Origin: Bacillota bacterium | Lineage (GTDB): Bacteria; Bacillota; Clostridia; Christensenellales; SZUA-584 | Reading direction: 5' to 3' | DNA length: 43,993 bases | Assembly: GCA_023416745.1 (NCBI GenBank) | Contig: JAEZHF010000060.1 | Span: forward strand, 1 to 43,993 | Shown here: positions 16,236 to 24,466 of the stretch, in pieces | Layout: each line of letters opens with the position of its first letter | Numbering within the stretch: the first letter of the stretch is position 1 | Position numbers and translations under genes: made by a program | The notes under the pieces: generated by a model | Told to the model about the DNA's origin: nothing | What the model saw: the letters and a program-made list of their open reading frames with translations, nothing else | Database searches by the model: none

Positions 16236-17633
16236 TTAGTACGTCAGTCTTTTCCGATCTTCGTCAGACAACAGACTTAGGGCAAAAATCGGCATTCTCT
16301 TTTCCCATACATAGTTTCCTTTAAAAGACTCATCTCCAGCAGGATTGTTTTCAGCCCTGTTAAAAATCAGTTCGGTTATAGGATGATACTCCGCATTGCG
16401 TCCTACTTCGTGCTCTTGAACAATCATGCCGTTGCCCGCATACATTACGACATGATCGGCTCGTCCGAATACTCCATCACGAATATCATCATGACTTGAG
16501 CCAAGATCGAATAGTATTAAGTCGCCCGGCTTTAGGCCAGCACAAAAATCATCAACAGCTTTGTACGCTTCACCTATTGTACCTTTAAACGGTATGTACT
16601 CTCCATTACTGTTCAGCCAAGGAGTCGAAATAAAGTTTTCTTTATTATTATACTTCATCTCATCGGCTTTTTCGGAAAGCGACCGCGTTGACCCGTCGAT
16701 TTTTAGACCAAATTGCCCATATATTGCTTGAACAAACCCAGAACAATCCGCCCCCTTCGTTAAGTCATCTCCGCCTTTCTCATATGGCAATTTTCCAACA
16801 AACGATTTCGCATACTCCACTAGATAGTTGTCGCCTTCCTCCATGCCTACACCCGCCAAAACATTCTCGAAGTTCTTCAGCGAATTGACGTTAAGCGGCT
16901 TCCCATCTTCTTCATGTTTAGCATCAAGCTTCTCAGCATAATTATCAGAAGCTTTCCAATACAAATCCCAGAATTCCGGATGTTTGCTATAAATGGAGCT
17001 TGTATGATCGGATACATCCTCGTGCGTCGTTGGTATAGGTTGATCATCTATTATGTCAAACTTCGTCGTTTGGATAGGCAAATAGGCTAAATCCGTCTTC
17101 GTATCCCAAGCAGGCGACATGTCCCCCTTATTCGGCGTAACCTTGTCTTCATTGGGTGCAAAGCCGCCCCACTTGTCGTCCTCCAGCAGCTGGTTCCCCC
17201 GCTTGCCCCTCTGATATGCCCCCATGACTCCATACATCTCCAGCTTGAGGTTGTCGATATCTGCCTCCGCCTGCTTGATGGGCACATCCAAAGCATTCAT
17301 GCCTTCTACATCATTTTTCAGCATGAGGTTAAATTGCTGCTTGTTCAAGGCTTTCGCTGCTTCCTGCTGCTTACCGATCTCATCCTCGTAGGCCGAGATG
17401 CTGTTAAACCTTGGCTGTATTATACCATTGTATGGAGGTGCTGTATAGAACGTATTTGCGCTTTTTGCCGCTGTTGGTGGTCGTCCGCGCGCTGCTGCGC
17501 CGCTTTTTGCTCCTCCGCACGCCGCCGCGCTTCCTCCCGCTGGCGTCTCGCTGCTCCTCCCTCTGCCGCCTGCGTTCCTCTTCCTCCCTGCGGCGGCGCT
17601 CCTCCTCCTGCATGCGCTACTCGTATAATTCAC
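16236..17633 (-). CDS. NlpC/P60 peptidase fused to the FNSISAY module (copy B)
   Basis: This frame is 465 residues from a GTG at 17633. Residues about 69-145 form the repeated module (FNSISAYEDEI to NQLLEDDKWGG). A variable linker follows to about 270, then an NlpC/P60 domain with the catalytic cysteine at 297 (GADCSGFVQ) and histidine in ADHVVMYAGNG. Such domains cut gamma-D-Glu-meso-DAP or related peptidoglycan bonds. The first 65 residues are an implausible Arg/Ala-rich run that overlaps a decayed coiled-coil gene in another frame, so translation may really start nearer the module; no clear SD is seen. There is no signal peptide. With the lipoprotein downstream the pair looks like an effector and partner, which is inference. 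Confidence 0.75.
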   Translation of the reverse strand: MNYTSSACRRRSAAAGRKRNAGGRGRSSETPAGGSAAACGGAKSGAAARGRPPTAAKSANTFYTAPPYNGIIQPRFNSISAYEDEIGKQQEAAKALNKQQFNLMLKNDVEGMNALDVPIKQAEADIDNLKLEMYGVMGAYQRGKRGNQLLEDDKWGGFAPNEDKVTPNKGDMSPAWDTKTDLAYLPIQTTKFDIIDDQPIPTTHEDVSDHTSSIYSKHPEFWDLYWKASDNYAEKLDAKHEEDGKPLNVNSLKNFENVLAGVGMEEGDNYLVEYAKSFVGKLPYEKGGDDLTKGADCSGFVQAIYGQFGLKIDGSTRSLSEKADEMKYNNKENFISTPWLNSNGEYIPFKGTIGEAYKAVDDFCAGLKPGDLILFDLGSSHDDIRDGVFGRADHVVMYAGNGMIVQEHEVGRNAEYHPITELIFNRAENNPAGDESFKGNYVWEKRMPIFALSLLSDEDRKRLTY

Positions 17634-17667
17634 GCGCTCTTCTCAGCCTGTCCGCTTCATAGCTCAT
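17404..17667 (-). pseudogene. Decayed coiled-coil gene overlapping the NlpC/P60 amino end
   Basis: A start at 17667 (AAGGTGG upstream) gives MSYEADRLRRARELYE and then an in-frame TAG at 17617-17619. The same frame resumes as a long Arg/Glu coiled coil (MQEEERRRREEEERRRQ). About 60 bases later another frame takes over with the same character (ARRQREEARRRAEEQKAAQQ), showing a frameshift. Read across both lesions it is a charged rod of about 75 residues that would join close to the FNSISAY module. The original gene was probably a longer rod-plus-module protein. Confidence 0.55.
17419..17447 (-). promoter_or_regulatory. Module promoter, copy B (TATACA-17-TGGTATAAT)
   Basis: On the minus strand TATACA (17447-17442) and TATAAT (17424-17419) are 17 bases apart, and TGG precedes the -10 (extended -10). 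The same arrangement occurs in copies C and D with differing spacers. It would drive the NlpC/P60 gene from inside the longest frame. Confidence 0.5.
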
Positions 17668-17786
17668 TTTTCCCACCTTAAGCCGCCATTCCGACGGCCC
17701 CTTTCGCTTATATTTACCTAAAATAATAACCGAGATCTTTTTTTAAAAACATTTCATCTTTCAGGGATGTCATGATACTCCTTTGT

Positions 17787-17815
17787 TTGACTGGCCGCAT
17801 TTGAGTTTATATTAT
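17787..17815 (+). promoter_or_regulatory. Sigma-A promoter of the EAL-HDOD cluster
   Basis: TTGACT (17787-17792) and TATTAT (17810-17815) are separated by 17 bases, 28 bases before the first EAL-HDOD start. Confidence 0.75.
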
Positions 17816-17843
17816 TAAGAGTCCACATCACCAGGAGACATTA

Positions 17844-19046
17844 ATGGGAAACATCTATGTCGCGCGCCAGCCCATTTTCAACAACCGCATGAAGCTGAAC
17901 GGATACGAGCTGTTTTACCGGCGCAGCGAGCGAAACCTGTTCGAGGGTTCCGACGACGACCAGGCCACCGCGTCGCTGCTTTCGGATTCATTTTTCATGG
18001 GGTTCGACGAGCTGACGGACGGTACGCGCGGCTTCATCAACTTCTCGCAAAACCTGCTGCTCTGCGGCACACCGATGCTGCTGCCGCCCGACAAGCTGGT
18101 GATCGAGATCGTGGAACGCACCGAGATCACACCCGAGCTGACCGACGCGTGCAGAAAGCTCAAAAAGGCCGGGTACACGCTGGCGCTGGACAACTTCACC
18201 GACGAAGAAAGCTACCGCCCGCTGCTGGAGCTGGCAGACATCATCAAGGTGGATTACGCCAGCATTCCGCTCAGCGACCAGGCGCTGATGATACGGAAAT
18301 ACCGCCCCATCATGTTTGCCGCCATGAAGGTGGAGACTGCTGAGGAATTCCGGCAGGCCTGCACGATGGGCTATAAGCTGTTTCAGGGATATTTTTTCAA
18401 CAAGCCCATGATGGTGGGCGGCAAGGAGATCGGCACGCCGGGCGGCAGCATGGCACAGATCATGCAGCTGCTCTCCGAACCGGAGCCGAATTTAAAGGAG
18501 ATCGCGGGCGTTATCGAGCGGGACGTGGAGCTGTCATACAAGCTGCTGCGCATTGCCAACTCAGCGTATTACCGCTCGCGCATCACCATCACTTCCATCC
18601 ATCATGCGCTGACGCACATCGGGCTGACAGAGGTTAAGCGCTGGGCGCACTTGCTGCTGGTGAAGGGCCTCTCCACTCCCGAGAACACCGAGCTGGTCAA
18701 GCTCTCGCTGATACGCGGTCGCATGCTGGCTTTGTACGCGGCGGCCATCGGTAAAAAGCGCAGCGAATCGGACTTTTTCCTCACCGGTATGTTCTCCTCC
18801 ATCGATGCGCTGCTGGACAAGCCAATGGACAAAGTGCTCTCGCAGCTGCCGCTGGCGAAGCCGGTGAAAGCGGCGCTGCTGGGTGAACCCGGCCCGCTGG
18901 GCGCTGCGCTGAATGCGGTGCTGGCGTTCGAGCGCACCGACTGGGACACTGTGGACCGCTTTCTGTCTGAGTCCGGCCTGCCGGAGGACGCGTTTACGTC
19001 CTTCTATCTGGACGCGCTCAGGTGGCAGCAGTCCCTGGATATATAG
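17844..19046 (+). CDS. Degenerate EAL plus HDOD signalling protein, copy 1 (YuxH-like)
   Basis: This 400-residue cytoplasmic protein is of the YuxH type: an N-terminal EAL-like domain (1-200) and a C-terminal HDOD domain (about 205-400). The EAL triad is replaced (YELFYR), the DDFGTGYSS loop is replaced by LDNFTDEESY, and the loop-6 glycines are absent, so phosphodiesterase activity is not expected. Binding of c-di-GMP or protein partners is more likely. The HDOD part has KLLRIANSAYYRSR and SIHHALTHIG, lacking the metal HD pair of HD-GYP enzymes. The SD AGGAGA is five bases upstream. It is the first of three tandem paralogues. Confidence 0.9.
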   Translation: MGNIYVARQPIFNNRMKLNGYELFYRRSERNLFEGSDDDQATASLLSDSFFMGFDELTDGTRGFINFSQNLLLCGTPMLLPPDKLVIEIVERTEITPELTDACRKLKKAGYTLALDNFTDEESYRPLLELADIIKVDYASIPLSDQALMIRKYRPIMFAAMKVETAEEFRQACTMGYKLFQGYFFNKPMMVGGKEIGTPGGSMAQIMQLLSEPEPNLKEIAGVIERDVELSYKLLRIANSAYYRSRITITSIHHALTHIGLTEVKRWAHLLLVKGLSTPENTELVKLSLIRGRMLALYAAAIGKKRSESDFFLTGMFSSIDALLDKPMDKVLSQLPLAKPVKAALLGEPGPLGAALNAVLAFERTDWDTVDRFLSESGLPEDAFTSFYLDALRWQQSLDI

Positions 19047-19103
19047 ACAATATGGGCGCACTGCCCCGCCGTTTGACAGGGCAGGGGCTGCGGAGGTGAC
19101 ATA

Positions 19104-20309
19104 ATGGGCGATATCTATGTGGCGCGGCAGCCGATATTCAACAGCCGCATGAAGCTCTACGGCTACGAGCTGCTGTACAGAAGCAGCGAAAAGAACCGTT
19201 TTGAGGGCGCGAGCGACGATCAGGCGACCGCCGCCGTGGTCACCGATTCCTTTTTCATGGGCTTCGACGAGCTGATCGACGGCACGCGCGGCTTTATCAA
19301 CTTCTCGCAGAACCTGCTGCTCTCAGGCACGGCGCTGCTGCTGCCCAGCGACAAGCTGGTGATCGAGATCGTGGAGCGCACCGAGATCACTCCCGTTTTC
19401 GTAGCGGCCTGCCGCCGCTTAAAGCAGCTGGGCTACAAGCTCGCGCTGGACAATTTCATCGATGACGAGGCCTACCGGCCGCTGGTGGGTCTGGCAGACA
19501 TGATCAAGGTGGACTACCACCGCACGCCGCCCGCCGTGCAGGCGCTGATGATACGCAAGTACAAGCCTGCCGTGTTTGTGGCGATGAAGATCGAAACGGC
19601 GGAGGAATTCAAGCACGCCTGCGATCTGGGCTACGGCCTGTTTCAGGGATATTTTTTCAATAAGCCCATGATGGTGACCGCGCGGGAGATCGGTACGCTG
19701 GGCAGCAGCATGGTGCAGATCACGCAGCGGCTGGCTGAGCCGGAACCGGATTTCAAAGCCATCGCCGCCATCATCGAGAAGGATATGGAGCTGTCGTACA
19801 AGCTGCTGCGCATCGCCAATTCCGTCTACCACCGCGGCACGATGGCGCCCGTCAACTCAATACAGCAGGCCCTCCCGCAAATCGGCATCATTGAGCTGCG
19901 GCGCTGGGCGCACCTGCTGCTGGTAAAGGGCTTAACCAACGCGAACAACGCCGAGCTGATCAAAACGTCACTGGTGCGCGGTAAAATGCTGTCGCTGTTC
20001 GCGGAAGCCACCGGCCGCAGAAAAAACGAGTCGGAGTTCTTTCTCACCGGCCTGTTCTCCTCCATTGATACGCTGCTGGGCGAACCCATGCACAAGGTAT
20101 TGTCCCGCCTGCCGCTGACCGACGAAGTGAAGCGGGCGCTGATGGGCGGGCTAGGCCCCTTACGCACGGCGCTGGATATGATGCTGGCGTTTGAGCAGGC
20201 GGACTGGGCAAAGACTGACTCGTGCCTTGTCGCTGCCGGTTTATCCAAGGGCGCACTGACGCCACTCTATATCAATGCACTCAAATGGCAGCAAACGCTG
20301 ATCATCTAA
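19104..20309 (+). CDS. Degenerate EAL plus HDOD signalling protein, copy 2
   Basis: This 401-residue protein is closely similar to copy 1 throughout (shared RQPIFN.RMKL.GYEL, DQATA, GFINFSQNLLL, KLVIEIVERTEIT, LFQGYFFNKPMMV). It also carries Asn at the second loop-5 aspartate (LALDNFIDDEAY), so its EAL domain is expected to be inactive. The HDOD region contains KLLRIANSVYHRG and LRRWAHLLLVKGL. The start has GGAGGTGA five bases upstream. A 57-base gap from copy 1, without a clear terminator, suggests co-transcription. Copies 1 and 2 are closer to each other than to copy 3. Confidence 0.9.
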   Translation: MGDIYVARQPIFNSRMKLYGYELLYRSSEKNRFEGASDDQATAAVVTDSFFMGFDELIDGTRGFINFSQNLLLSGTALLLPSDKLVIEIVERTEITPVFVAACRRLKQLGYKLALDNFIDDEAYRPLVGLADMIKVDYHRTPPAVQALMIRKYKPAVFVAMKIETAEEFKHACDLGYGLFQGYFFNKPMMVTAREIGTLGSSMVQITQRLAEPEPDFKAIAAIIEKDMELSYKLLRIANSVYHRGTMAPVNSIQQALPQIGIIELRRWAHLLLVKGLTNANNAELIKTSLVRGKMLSLFAEATGRRKNESEFFLTGLFSSIDTLLGEPMHKVLSRLPLTDEVKRALMGGLGPLRTALDMMLAFEQADWAKTDSCLVAAGLSKGALTPLYINALKWQQTLII

Positions 20310-20343
20310 TTTCTAATTCAATTCAAATTTAACAAAATTTCGT

Positions 20344-20363
20344 AAAATATATTAATATATTTT
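20344..20363. promoter_or_regulatory. Perfect 20-base AT palindrome upstream of EAL-HDOD copy 3
   Basis: AAAATATATTAATATATTTT is a perfect palindrome in the only long AT-rich gap of the cluster, just upstream of the promoter of copy 3. It is a candidate operator; no known consensus is matched with confidence. Confidence 0.5.
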
Positions 20364-20384
20364 GTTTCTTTTTGTCACATATAA

Positions 20385-20393
20385 TGATATAAT
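20385..20393 (+). promoter_or_regulatory. Extended -10 promoter of EAL-HDOD copy 3
   Basis: TGATATAAT is an extended -10 with a perfect TATAAT at 20388-20393, 40 bases before the start at 20434. The -35 is weak (TTTCTT). Copy 3 therefore seems separately controlled from copies 1 and 2. Confidence 0.55.
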
Positions 20394-20433
20394 CTTCCAT
20401 AGTTGGAATTTTAATCGCATCGGGAGTTAACCT

Positions 20434-21639
20434 ATGGGCGATATTTTTGTCGCACGGCAGCCGATATTCGACAGCCGGATGAAGCTTTTCGGGTACGAAC
20501 TGCTGTATAGGCGAAGCGCCAACAATTTCTATGAAGGGGTCGATGACGACCAGGCGACTGCGGCGCTGTTTTCCGATTCCTTCTTTATGGGCTACGACGA
20601 ACTGACGGACGGGGCCCGGGGGTTCATCAACTTCTCACAGAAGCTGCTGCTGGAGGGCATACCGCTGCTGCTGCCTCCTGACCGGCTGGTGGTGGAAGTG
20701 CTGGAGCGGGTGGAGATCACGGACGAGGTGTTCCAGGCCTGCCGGGAATTAAAAAAACAGGGTTATACGCTGGCGCTGGACGACTTCGTGTTCAGTGAGA
20801 AATACGAGCCGCTGCTCCAAATCGCGGATATCGTCAAAATCGAGTTTGTGCATATGCCGGCTGCGGATCAGCAGGCGCTGATCAAAAAGTACCGCGCACA
20901 CATCGCGTTTCTGGCCGAGAGGGTGGAAACGCAGGACGAATACCGCCGCGCCGTTCAGGCGGGCTACAGCCTGTTTCAGGGCTACTTCTTCAGCCATCCT
21001 CTGATGGTGGGCGCTCGGGAGATCGGTACGCTGTGCAACAACATGGTGCTGATCACCCAGAAACTCTCACAGCCAGAGCCGGATTTCAAGGCCATTGCCG
21101 CCATCATCGAGCGGGACGTGGAACTGGCGTATAAGCTGCTGCGCATCGCGAACTCCGCCTATGTCGGCGCGTGCATGCAGATCACGTCCATCCATCATGC
21201 GCTGGTGACGCTGGGTGTGCAGGAGCTGCTGCGCTGGGGCCACCTGATACTGCTCAAGGGCCTGTCCACCGCCGACAACGCGGAGCTGGTGAAAACGTGC
21301 CTGATACGGGCGCGCATGCTGGCCCGCTTTGCCCTCATGTCAGGCCGCGTCAGGCAGGAGTCCGACTACTTTCTCGCCGGTCTGTTCTCCTCCATCGACG
21401 CGCTGCTGAACCAAAGCATGGAGCAGGTGATGAGCCGTCTTCCGCTGACCGACGCCGTGAAGTCCGCGCTGCTGGCCGACGGCAGTCCGCTGCGGCAGGC
21501 GCTGGACGCCGTGCTGCTGTTCGAACAGGCGGATTTTCACAGCACGGACGCCTTCCTCTCGGGCGAGCGCCTTTCCGCCGACACATTCATGTCGCTGTAT
21601 TACGAGGCGCTGCGCTGGCAGCAGGCGCTGGACGTGTGA
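20434..21639 (+). CDS. Degenerate EAL plus HDOD signalling protein, copy 3
   Basis: This 401-residue paralogue of the two preceding genes is more diverged. It keeps both loop-5 aspartates (LALDDFVFSEKY, against LDNF in copies 1 and 2) but still lacks the EAL leucine pattern and the GTGYSS loop, so activity is doubtful. The HDOD part reads KLLRIANSAYVGA and SIHHALVTLGVQELLRWGH. GGGAG lies seven bases before the ATG. It has its own promoter and a palindrome upstream. No obvious terminator follows. Confidence 0.9.
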   Translation: MGDIFVARQPIFDSRMKLFGYELLYRRSANNFYEGVDDDQATAALFSDSFFMGYDELTDGARGFINFSQKLLLEGIPLLLPPDRLVVEVLERVEITDEVFQACRELKKQGYTLALDDFVFSEKYEPLLQIADIVKIEFVHMPAADQQALIKKYRAHIAFLAERVETQDEYRRAVQAGYSLFQGYFFSHPLMVGAREIGTLCNNMVLITQKLSQPEPDFKAIAAIIERDVELAYKLLRIANSAYVGACMQITSIHHALVTLGVQELLRWGHLILLKGLSTADNAELVKTCLIRARMLARFALMSGRVRQESDYFLAGLFSSIDALLNQSMEQVMSRLPLTDAVKSALLADGSPLRQALDAVLLFEQADFHSTDAFLSGERLSADTFMSLYYEALRWQQALDV

Positions 21640-21688
21640 GACACTAAAAAAGTCCTGCCAGAATGAACGGCTTCCCGTTAATGTACAA

Positions 21689-22027
21689 ATGAACTACGCT
21701 CTTCATAAATTCATCTGTGTAGTGTTTACCTGCCATACTCGTACCGCCTTTTTAATTATCTCTGGTACGAGATTCCGTGTCTACGTTTTTATCCTAACTC
21801 CTGTTTTACCGTTATGTTTAATCTTTGTTTCTCTTTTATTTATATCTGGATGTAGCAAAGAGCTAGATCACAGTATATATACTAAAGCCAGGATTAATCA
21901 AGGTGGCTCTCCTTGGGAAGTTGATGTTGTTTCATGGGAAGAATATGATTCTATGATTCAAATTGAAACTAAATCGGGTATGACTATTCTAACAGATAGA
22001 ACGAATGTTATTTTTACAAGTAGATAA
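21689..22027 (+). CDS. Small AT-rich lipoprotein-like protein
   Basis: The frame of 112 residues contains a strong hydrophobic segment ending in LLFISGC, a plausible lipobox with the cysteine near residue 55, followed by a 57-residue soluble tail (WEVDVVSWEEYDSMIQIETKSG). The 45 residues before the signal-like segment are unusual and the ATG has no SD, so the real start may be lost or the amino end altered by an indel. Base composition is much more AT-rich than in the adjacent genes, consistent with acquired DNA. The function is unknown. Confidence 0.5.
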   Translation: MNYALHKFICVVFTCHTRTAFLIISGTRFRVYVFILTPVLPLCLIFVSLLFISGCSKELDHSIYTKARINQGGSPWEVDVVSWEEYDSMIQIETKSGMTILTDRTNVIFTSR

Positions 22028-22056
22028 TAATACCAATTATTAATATTCTATAAGCC

Positions 22057-22091
22057 GAGGGCGCGGAACATGAACCGCACCCTCGTTTTTT
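22057..22091. terminator. Shared terminator between convergent genes
   Basis: GAGGGCGCGG pairs with CCGCACCCTC (one mismatch) around an eight-base loop, followed on the plus strand by TTTTTT. It separates the small lipoprotein gene from the convergent lysin gene. Confidence 0.75.
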
Positions 22092-23669
22092 CTATCCGAT
22101 CAGCTTTGCCCACGTTTTGGGCCCCACGATGCCGTCCGCCTCGAGGCCCTTCTTCTTCTGGAAGGCCTTCACCGCCGCCTCGGTATTGGGGCCGAACGTG
22201 CCATCCACACCCTTGGGGTCAAAGCCCGCCGCCTTCAGTGCGGCCTGCACCGCCTTCACGTCGTTCCCCTTCATATACGGATTGGCCAGCTTGAGCAGGC
22301 GCGTATAAGGGACAACGGGTTCCGCAGGCGGCTGGGGCGTTGAGCCTGTGCTGCCCATCAGCTTCTCCCACGTTTTGGGCCCCACGATGCCGTCCGCCTC
22401 CAGGCCTTTGGCTTTCTGGTACGCCTTCACCGCTGCCTCGGTGTCGGGGCCGAACGTGCCGTCCACACCCTTGGGGTCAAAGCCTGCCGCCTTCAGTGCG
22501 GCCTGCACCGCCTTCACGTCAGCCCCCTTCATATACGGACTGGTCAGCTTGAGCAGGCGCATATACGGCACTTCCGGCTCGTCGGGCACTTCGGGCTCCT
22601 CCGGTTCCTCCGGTTCTTCAGGCACTTCGGGTTCCTCCGGCTCTTCCGGATCGTCATCCTCCCTGTCCATCAGCGCCGCCCAGGTGATGGGGCCCACGAT
22701 GCCGTCTGCCTCCAGCCCGTTGGCCTTCTGAAACGCCTTCACCGCCGCCTCCGTGTTGCGCCCGTACGAGCCGTCCACACCCTTGGGATCGAAACCGGCC
22801 GCCAGCAGCGCCTCCTGCACCGCCCGCACGTCGTCGCCCACCATCAGCACCGGCGTCACATAACGCAGCAGCCGCGTGTATTCCACCTCCGGGTCCTCGG
22901 GCGGGTCGGGGTTTGTTTCCGTCTCGTCAAACAGCGCTGCCCAGGTGGCGGGCCCCACGATGCCGTCCGCCTCAAGGCCGCCGGCTTTCTGGAAGGCCTT
23001 CACAGCCGCTTCCGTTTTGGGGCCATAGAAGCCGTCGATGCCGCCGGGATCGTATCCCTTATCCTTGAGCTCCGTCTGCACCGCCGTGACGTCCGCACCG
23101 TACATATACGGGCTGGTTATCTTCAGCAGACGTGTCCATTTGTCGCCCGGAACGGCGCTGCCAAAGCTCTTCAAACGTCCGTAGCGGTTCCATGACGTCT
23201 TGGAAATCGCCTCGCGGACCACGCCGTCGCTTCGTCCCTTGGAGTGCACCACCGTGCCGTCGCCCATATAGATGCCGCAATGGTACATCCTGTTCTTAGA
23301 CGAGTACTTTTGAAACACCAGGTCGCCCGTCTGCAGTGCCGACCGGCTGATGGAGCTGCACAGGTCGAAATATATACCGTTGGCCGTCTTGTCGCTCTTT
23401 GCGTGGCCGTTGTCTATCAGCCACTTCATGATCAGGCCGCTGCAGTCGTACGCGTGCAGGTTCTTATAACCCGCTGCCAGCCGCTTCTTCCACAGCGCGA
23501 TGGCCCTGTTGTAGTTGGACGCGATATAGTGCTCCCTGTATTTGATCCAGCTTTCCGTGATCTGCGACCCCGTCTGCCCCTGCGATCCCAGCACATAGAT
23601 GGAGCCGTTCTTCACCTGATTGTTGACAAACTCGCACATCTTCAGCGCAGCCGCGCTCACCTCTGCCAT
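22092..23669 (-). CDS. Phage-type lysin: NlpC/P60 plus four PG_binding_1 repeats
   Basis: This 525-residue enzyme has an N-terminal NlpC/P60 domain (about 20-170; catalytic cysteine 76 in AYDCSGL, histidine in MYHCGIYMGDG) and four peptidoglycan-binding repeats (each with GxDGxxGxxTEAAVKAFQK and LEADGIVGPxTWxxL). Acidic Glu/Pro linkers join the repeats. It should cleave stem-peptide bonds of the wall while gripping it tightly. There is no signal peptide, as in phage endolysins that rely on holins. GGGAGGA precedes the ATG at good spacing. It is a paralogue of the 308-residue lysin at 26.4 kb and belongs to the prophage late cluster. Confidence 0.92.
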   Translation of the reverse strand: MAEVSAAALKMCEFVNNQVKNGSIYVLGSQGQTGSQITESWIKYREHYIASNYNRAIALWKKRLAAGYKNLHAYDCSGLIMKWLIDNGHAKSDKTANGIYFDLCSSISRSALQTGDLVFQKYSSKNRMYHCGIYMGDGTVVHSKGRSDGVVREAISKTSWNRYGRLKSFGSAVPGDKWTRLLKITSPYMYGADVTAVQTELKDKGYDPGGIDGFYGPKTEAAVKAFQKAGGLEADGIVGPATWAALFDETETNPDPPEDPEVEYTRLLRYVTPVLMVGDDVRAVQEALLAAGFDPKGVDGSYGRNTEAAVKAFQKANGLEADGIVGPITWAALMDREDDDPEEPEEPEVPEEPEEPEEPEVPDEPEVPYMRLLKLTSPYMKGADVKAVQAALKAAGFDPKGVDGTFGPDTEAAVKAYQKAKGLEADGIVGPKTWEKLMGSTGSTPQPPAEPVVPYTRLLKLANPYMKGNDVKAVQAALKAAGFDPKGVDGTFGPNTEAAVKAFQKKKGLEADGIVGPKTWAKLIG

Positions 23670-23778
23670 AATTCATCCTCCCTTTAAGCTTCTGCCCGGT
23701 TCCCGCCCCCCGCGGGCGAAAGTCTTCCTGTTATTACGATATGCATACGTGACTGTGAACGTCCGCTGTTGCGCGCGC

Positions 23779-23812
23779 AAAAAAAAGACGGAGTTGAATG
23801 CCCCGCCTGGTT
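23779..23812 (-). terminator. Terminator after the small membrane ORF
   Basis: On the minus strand GGCGGGG pairs with CTCCGTC (two G-U pairs) and is followed by eight T. Confidence 0.65.
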
Positions 23813-23865
23813 TGTGTTAATAATATGGTGTCGTTTCATACACCCGCTGTATGTAAACGATTCTC

Positions 23866-24000
23866 TTAATCTTGTCCAAGACCATTAACGATAATATATG
23901 AAAGGAGTTCCGTGATCTCACTGTATGCGAGATATAACAGCACCACCCCGGCGATAACCGACACCACTATGATAATCACAGTATTTGTTTTTCTACTCAA
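23866..24000 (-). CDS. 44-residue single-span membrane protein
   Basis: A TTG start at 24000 has GGGGG nine bases upstream and gives MSRKTNTV, a hydrophobic helix (IIIVVSVIAGVVLLYLAY, residues 9-26) and a short tail ending VNGLGQD. The positive amino end and single helix suggest a holin-like or other small membrane protein. An upstream frame reading out of module copy C ends in GTTGAGTAG, so its stop overlaps this TTG and translation may be coupled. It is followed by a terminator and then the four-repeat lysin gene. The function is not known. Confidence 0.55.
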   Translation of the reverse strand: MSRKTNTVIIIVVSVIAGVVLLYLAYSEITELLSYIIVNGLGQD

Positions 24001-24102
24001 CCCCTATTACCCCCGACTTGAAAATCGTCTTACATTTTGGCCAAGGTCTTAGCGTTGCTGCTGATATTCCTGCCTCGGACAGCGGCTTCGCGTTGGTTAC
24101 GC

Positions 24103-24360
24103 TCAGCCCCACTTTTCATCTTCCAGCAGCTGATTGCCCCGCTTGCCCCGCTCATATGCGCCCATGACCCCATACATCTCCAGCTTGAGGTCGTCGATAT
24201 CCTTCTCCGCTTGCTTGATGGGAGCGTCCAGAGCATTCATACCCGCTACGTCATTTTTCAGCATGAGGTTGAATTGCTGCTTGTTTAAGGCTTTCAATGC
24301 TTCCTGATGCTTGCTGATCTCATCTTCATAGGCCGATATGCTGTTAAACCTTGGCTGCAT
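24103..24360 (-). CDS. Truncated FNSISAY module ORF (copy C), 85 residues
   Basis: The frame reads MQPRFNSISAYEDEISKHQE through NQLLEDEKWG and then stops. It is collinear with residues 66-145 of the NlpC/P60 protein at 17.6 kb. The ATG overlaps the -10-like TATAAT of the module, so if that promoter is used this ATG is not transcribed and the ORF may be untranslated. It is a helical, charged module with no enzymatic motif. Another frame stays open beyond the stop (VTNAKPLSEAGISAATLRPW) up to the small membrane ORF, suggesting a frameshifted tail. Confidence 0.5.
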   Translation of the reverse strand: MQPRFNSISAYEDEISKHQEALKALNKQQFNLMLKNDVAGMNALDAPIKQAEKDIDDLKLEMYGVMGAYERGKRGNQLLEDEKWG

Positions 24361-24387
24361 TATACCATTGTTTGGATTGTTTGTATA
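24359..24387 (-). promoter_or_regulatory. Module promoter, copy C
   Basis: On the minus strand TATACA (24387-24382), a 17-base spacer, and TGG plus TATAAT (24364-24359). The hexamers are the same as in copy B, with a different spacer. Confidence 0.5.
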
Positions 24388-24466
24388 GAACGTATGATCG
24401 GGTTAAAAAGGAAAAGGCCCATAGTTACAAAGCTACGAGCCACCCCATTGTTCCTAAAAAATATTA

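Noticed and set aside
24030..24236. ORF starting MLWTLPSS overlapping module copy C
   Set aside because: It is the module read in a shifted frame; the same shifted peptide appears at copy B, as expected for a shadow.
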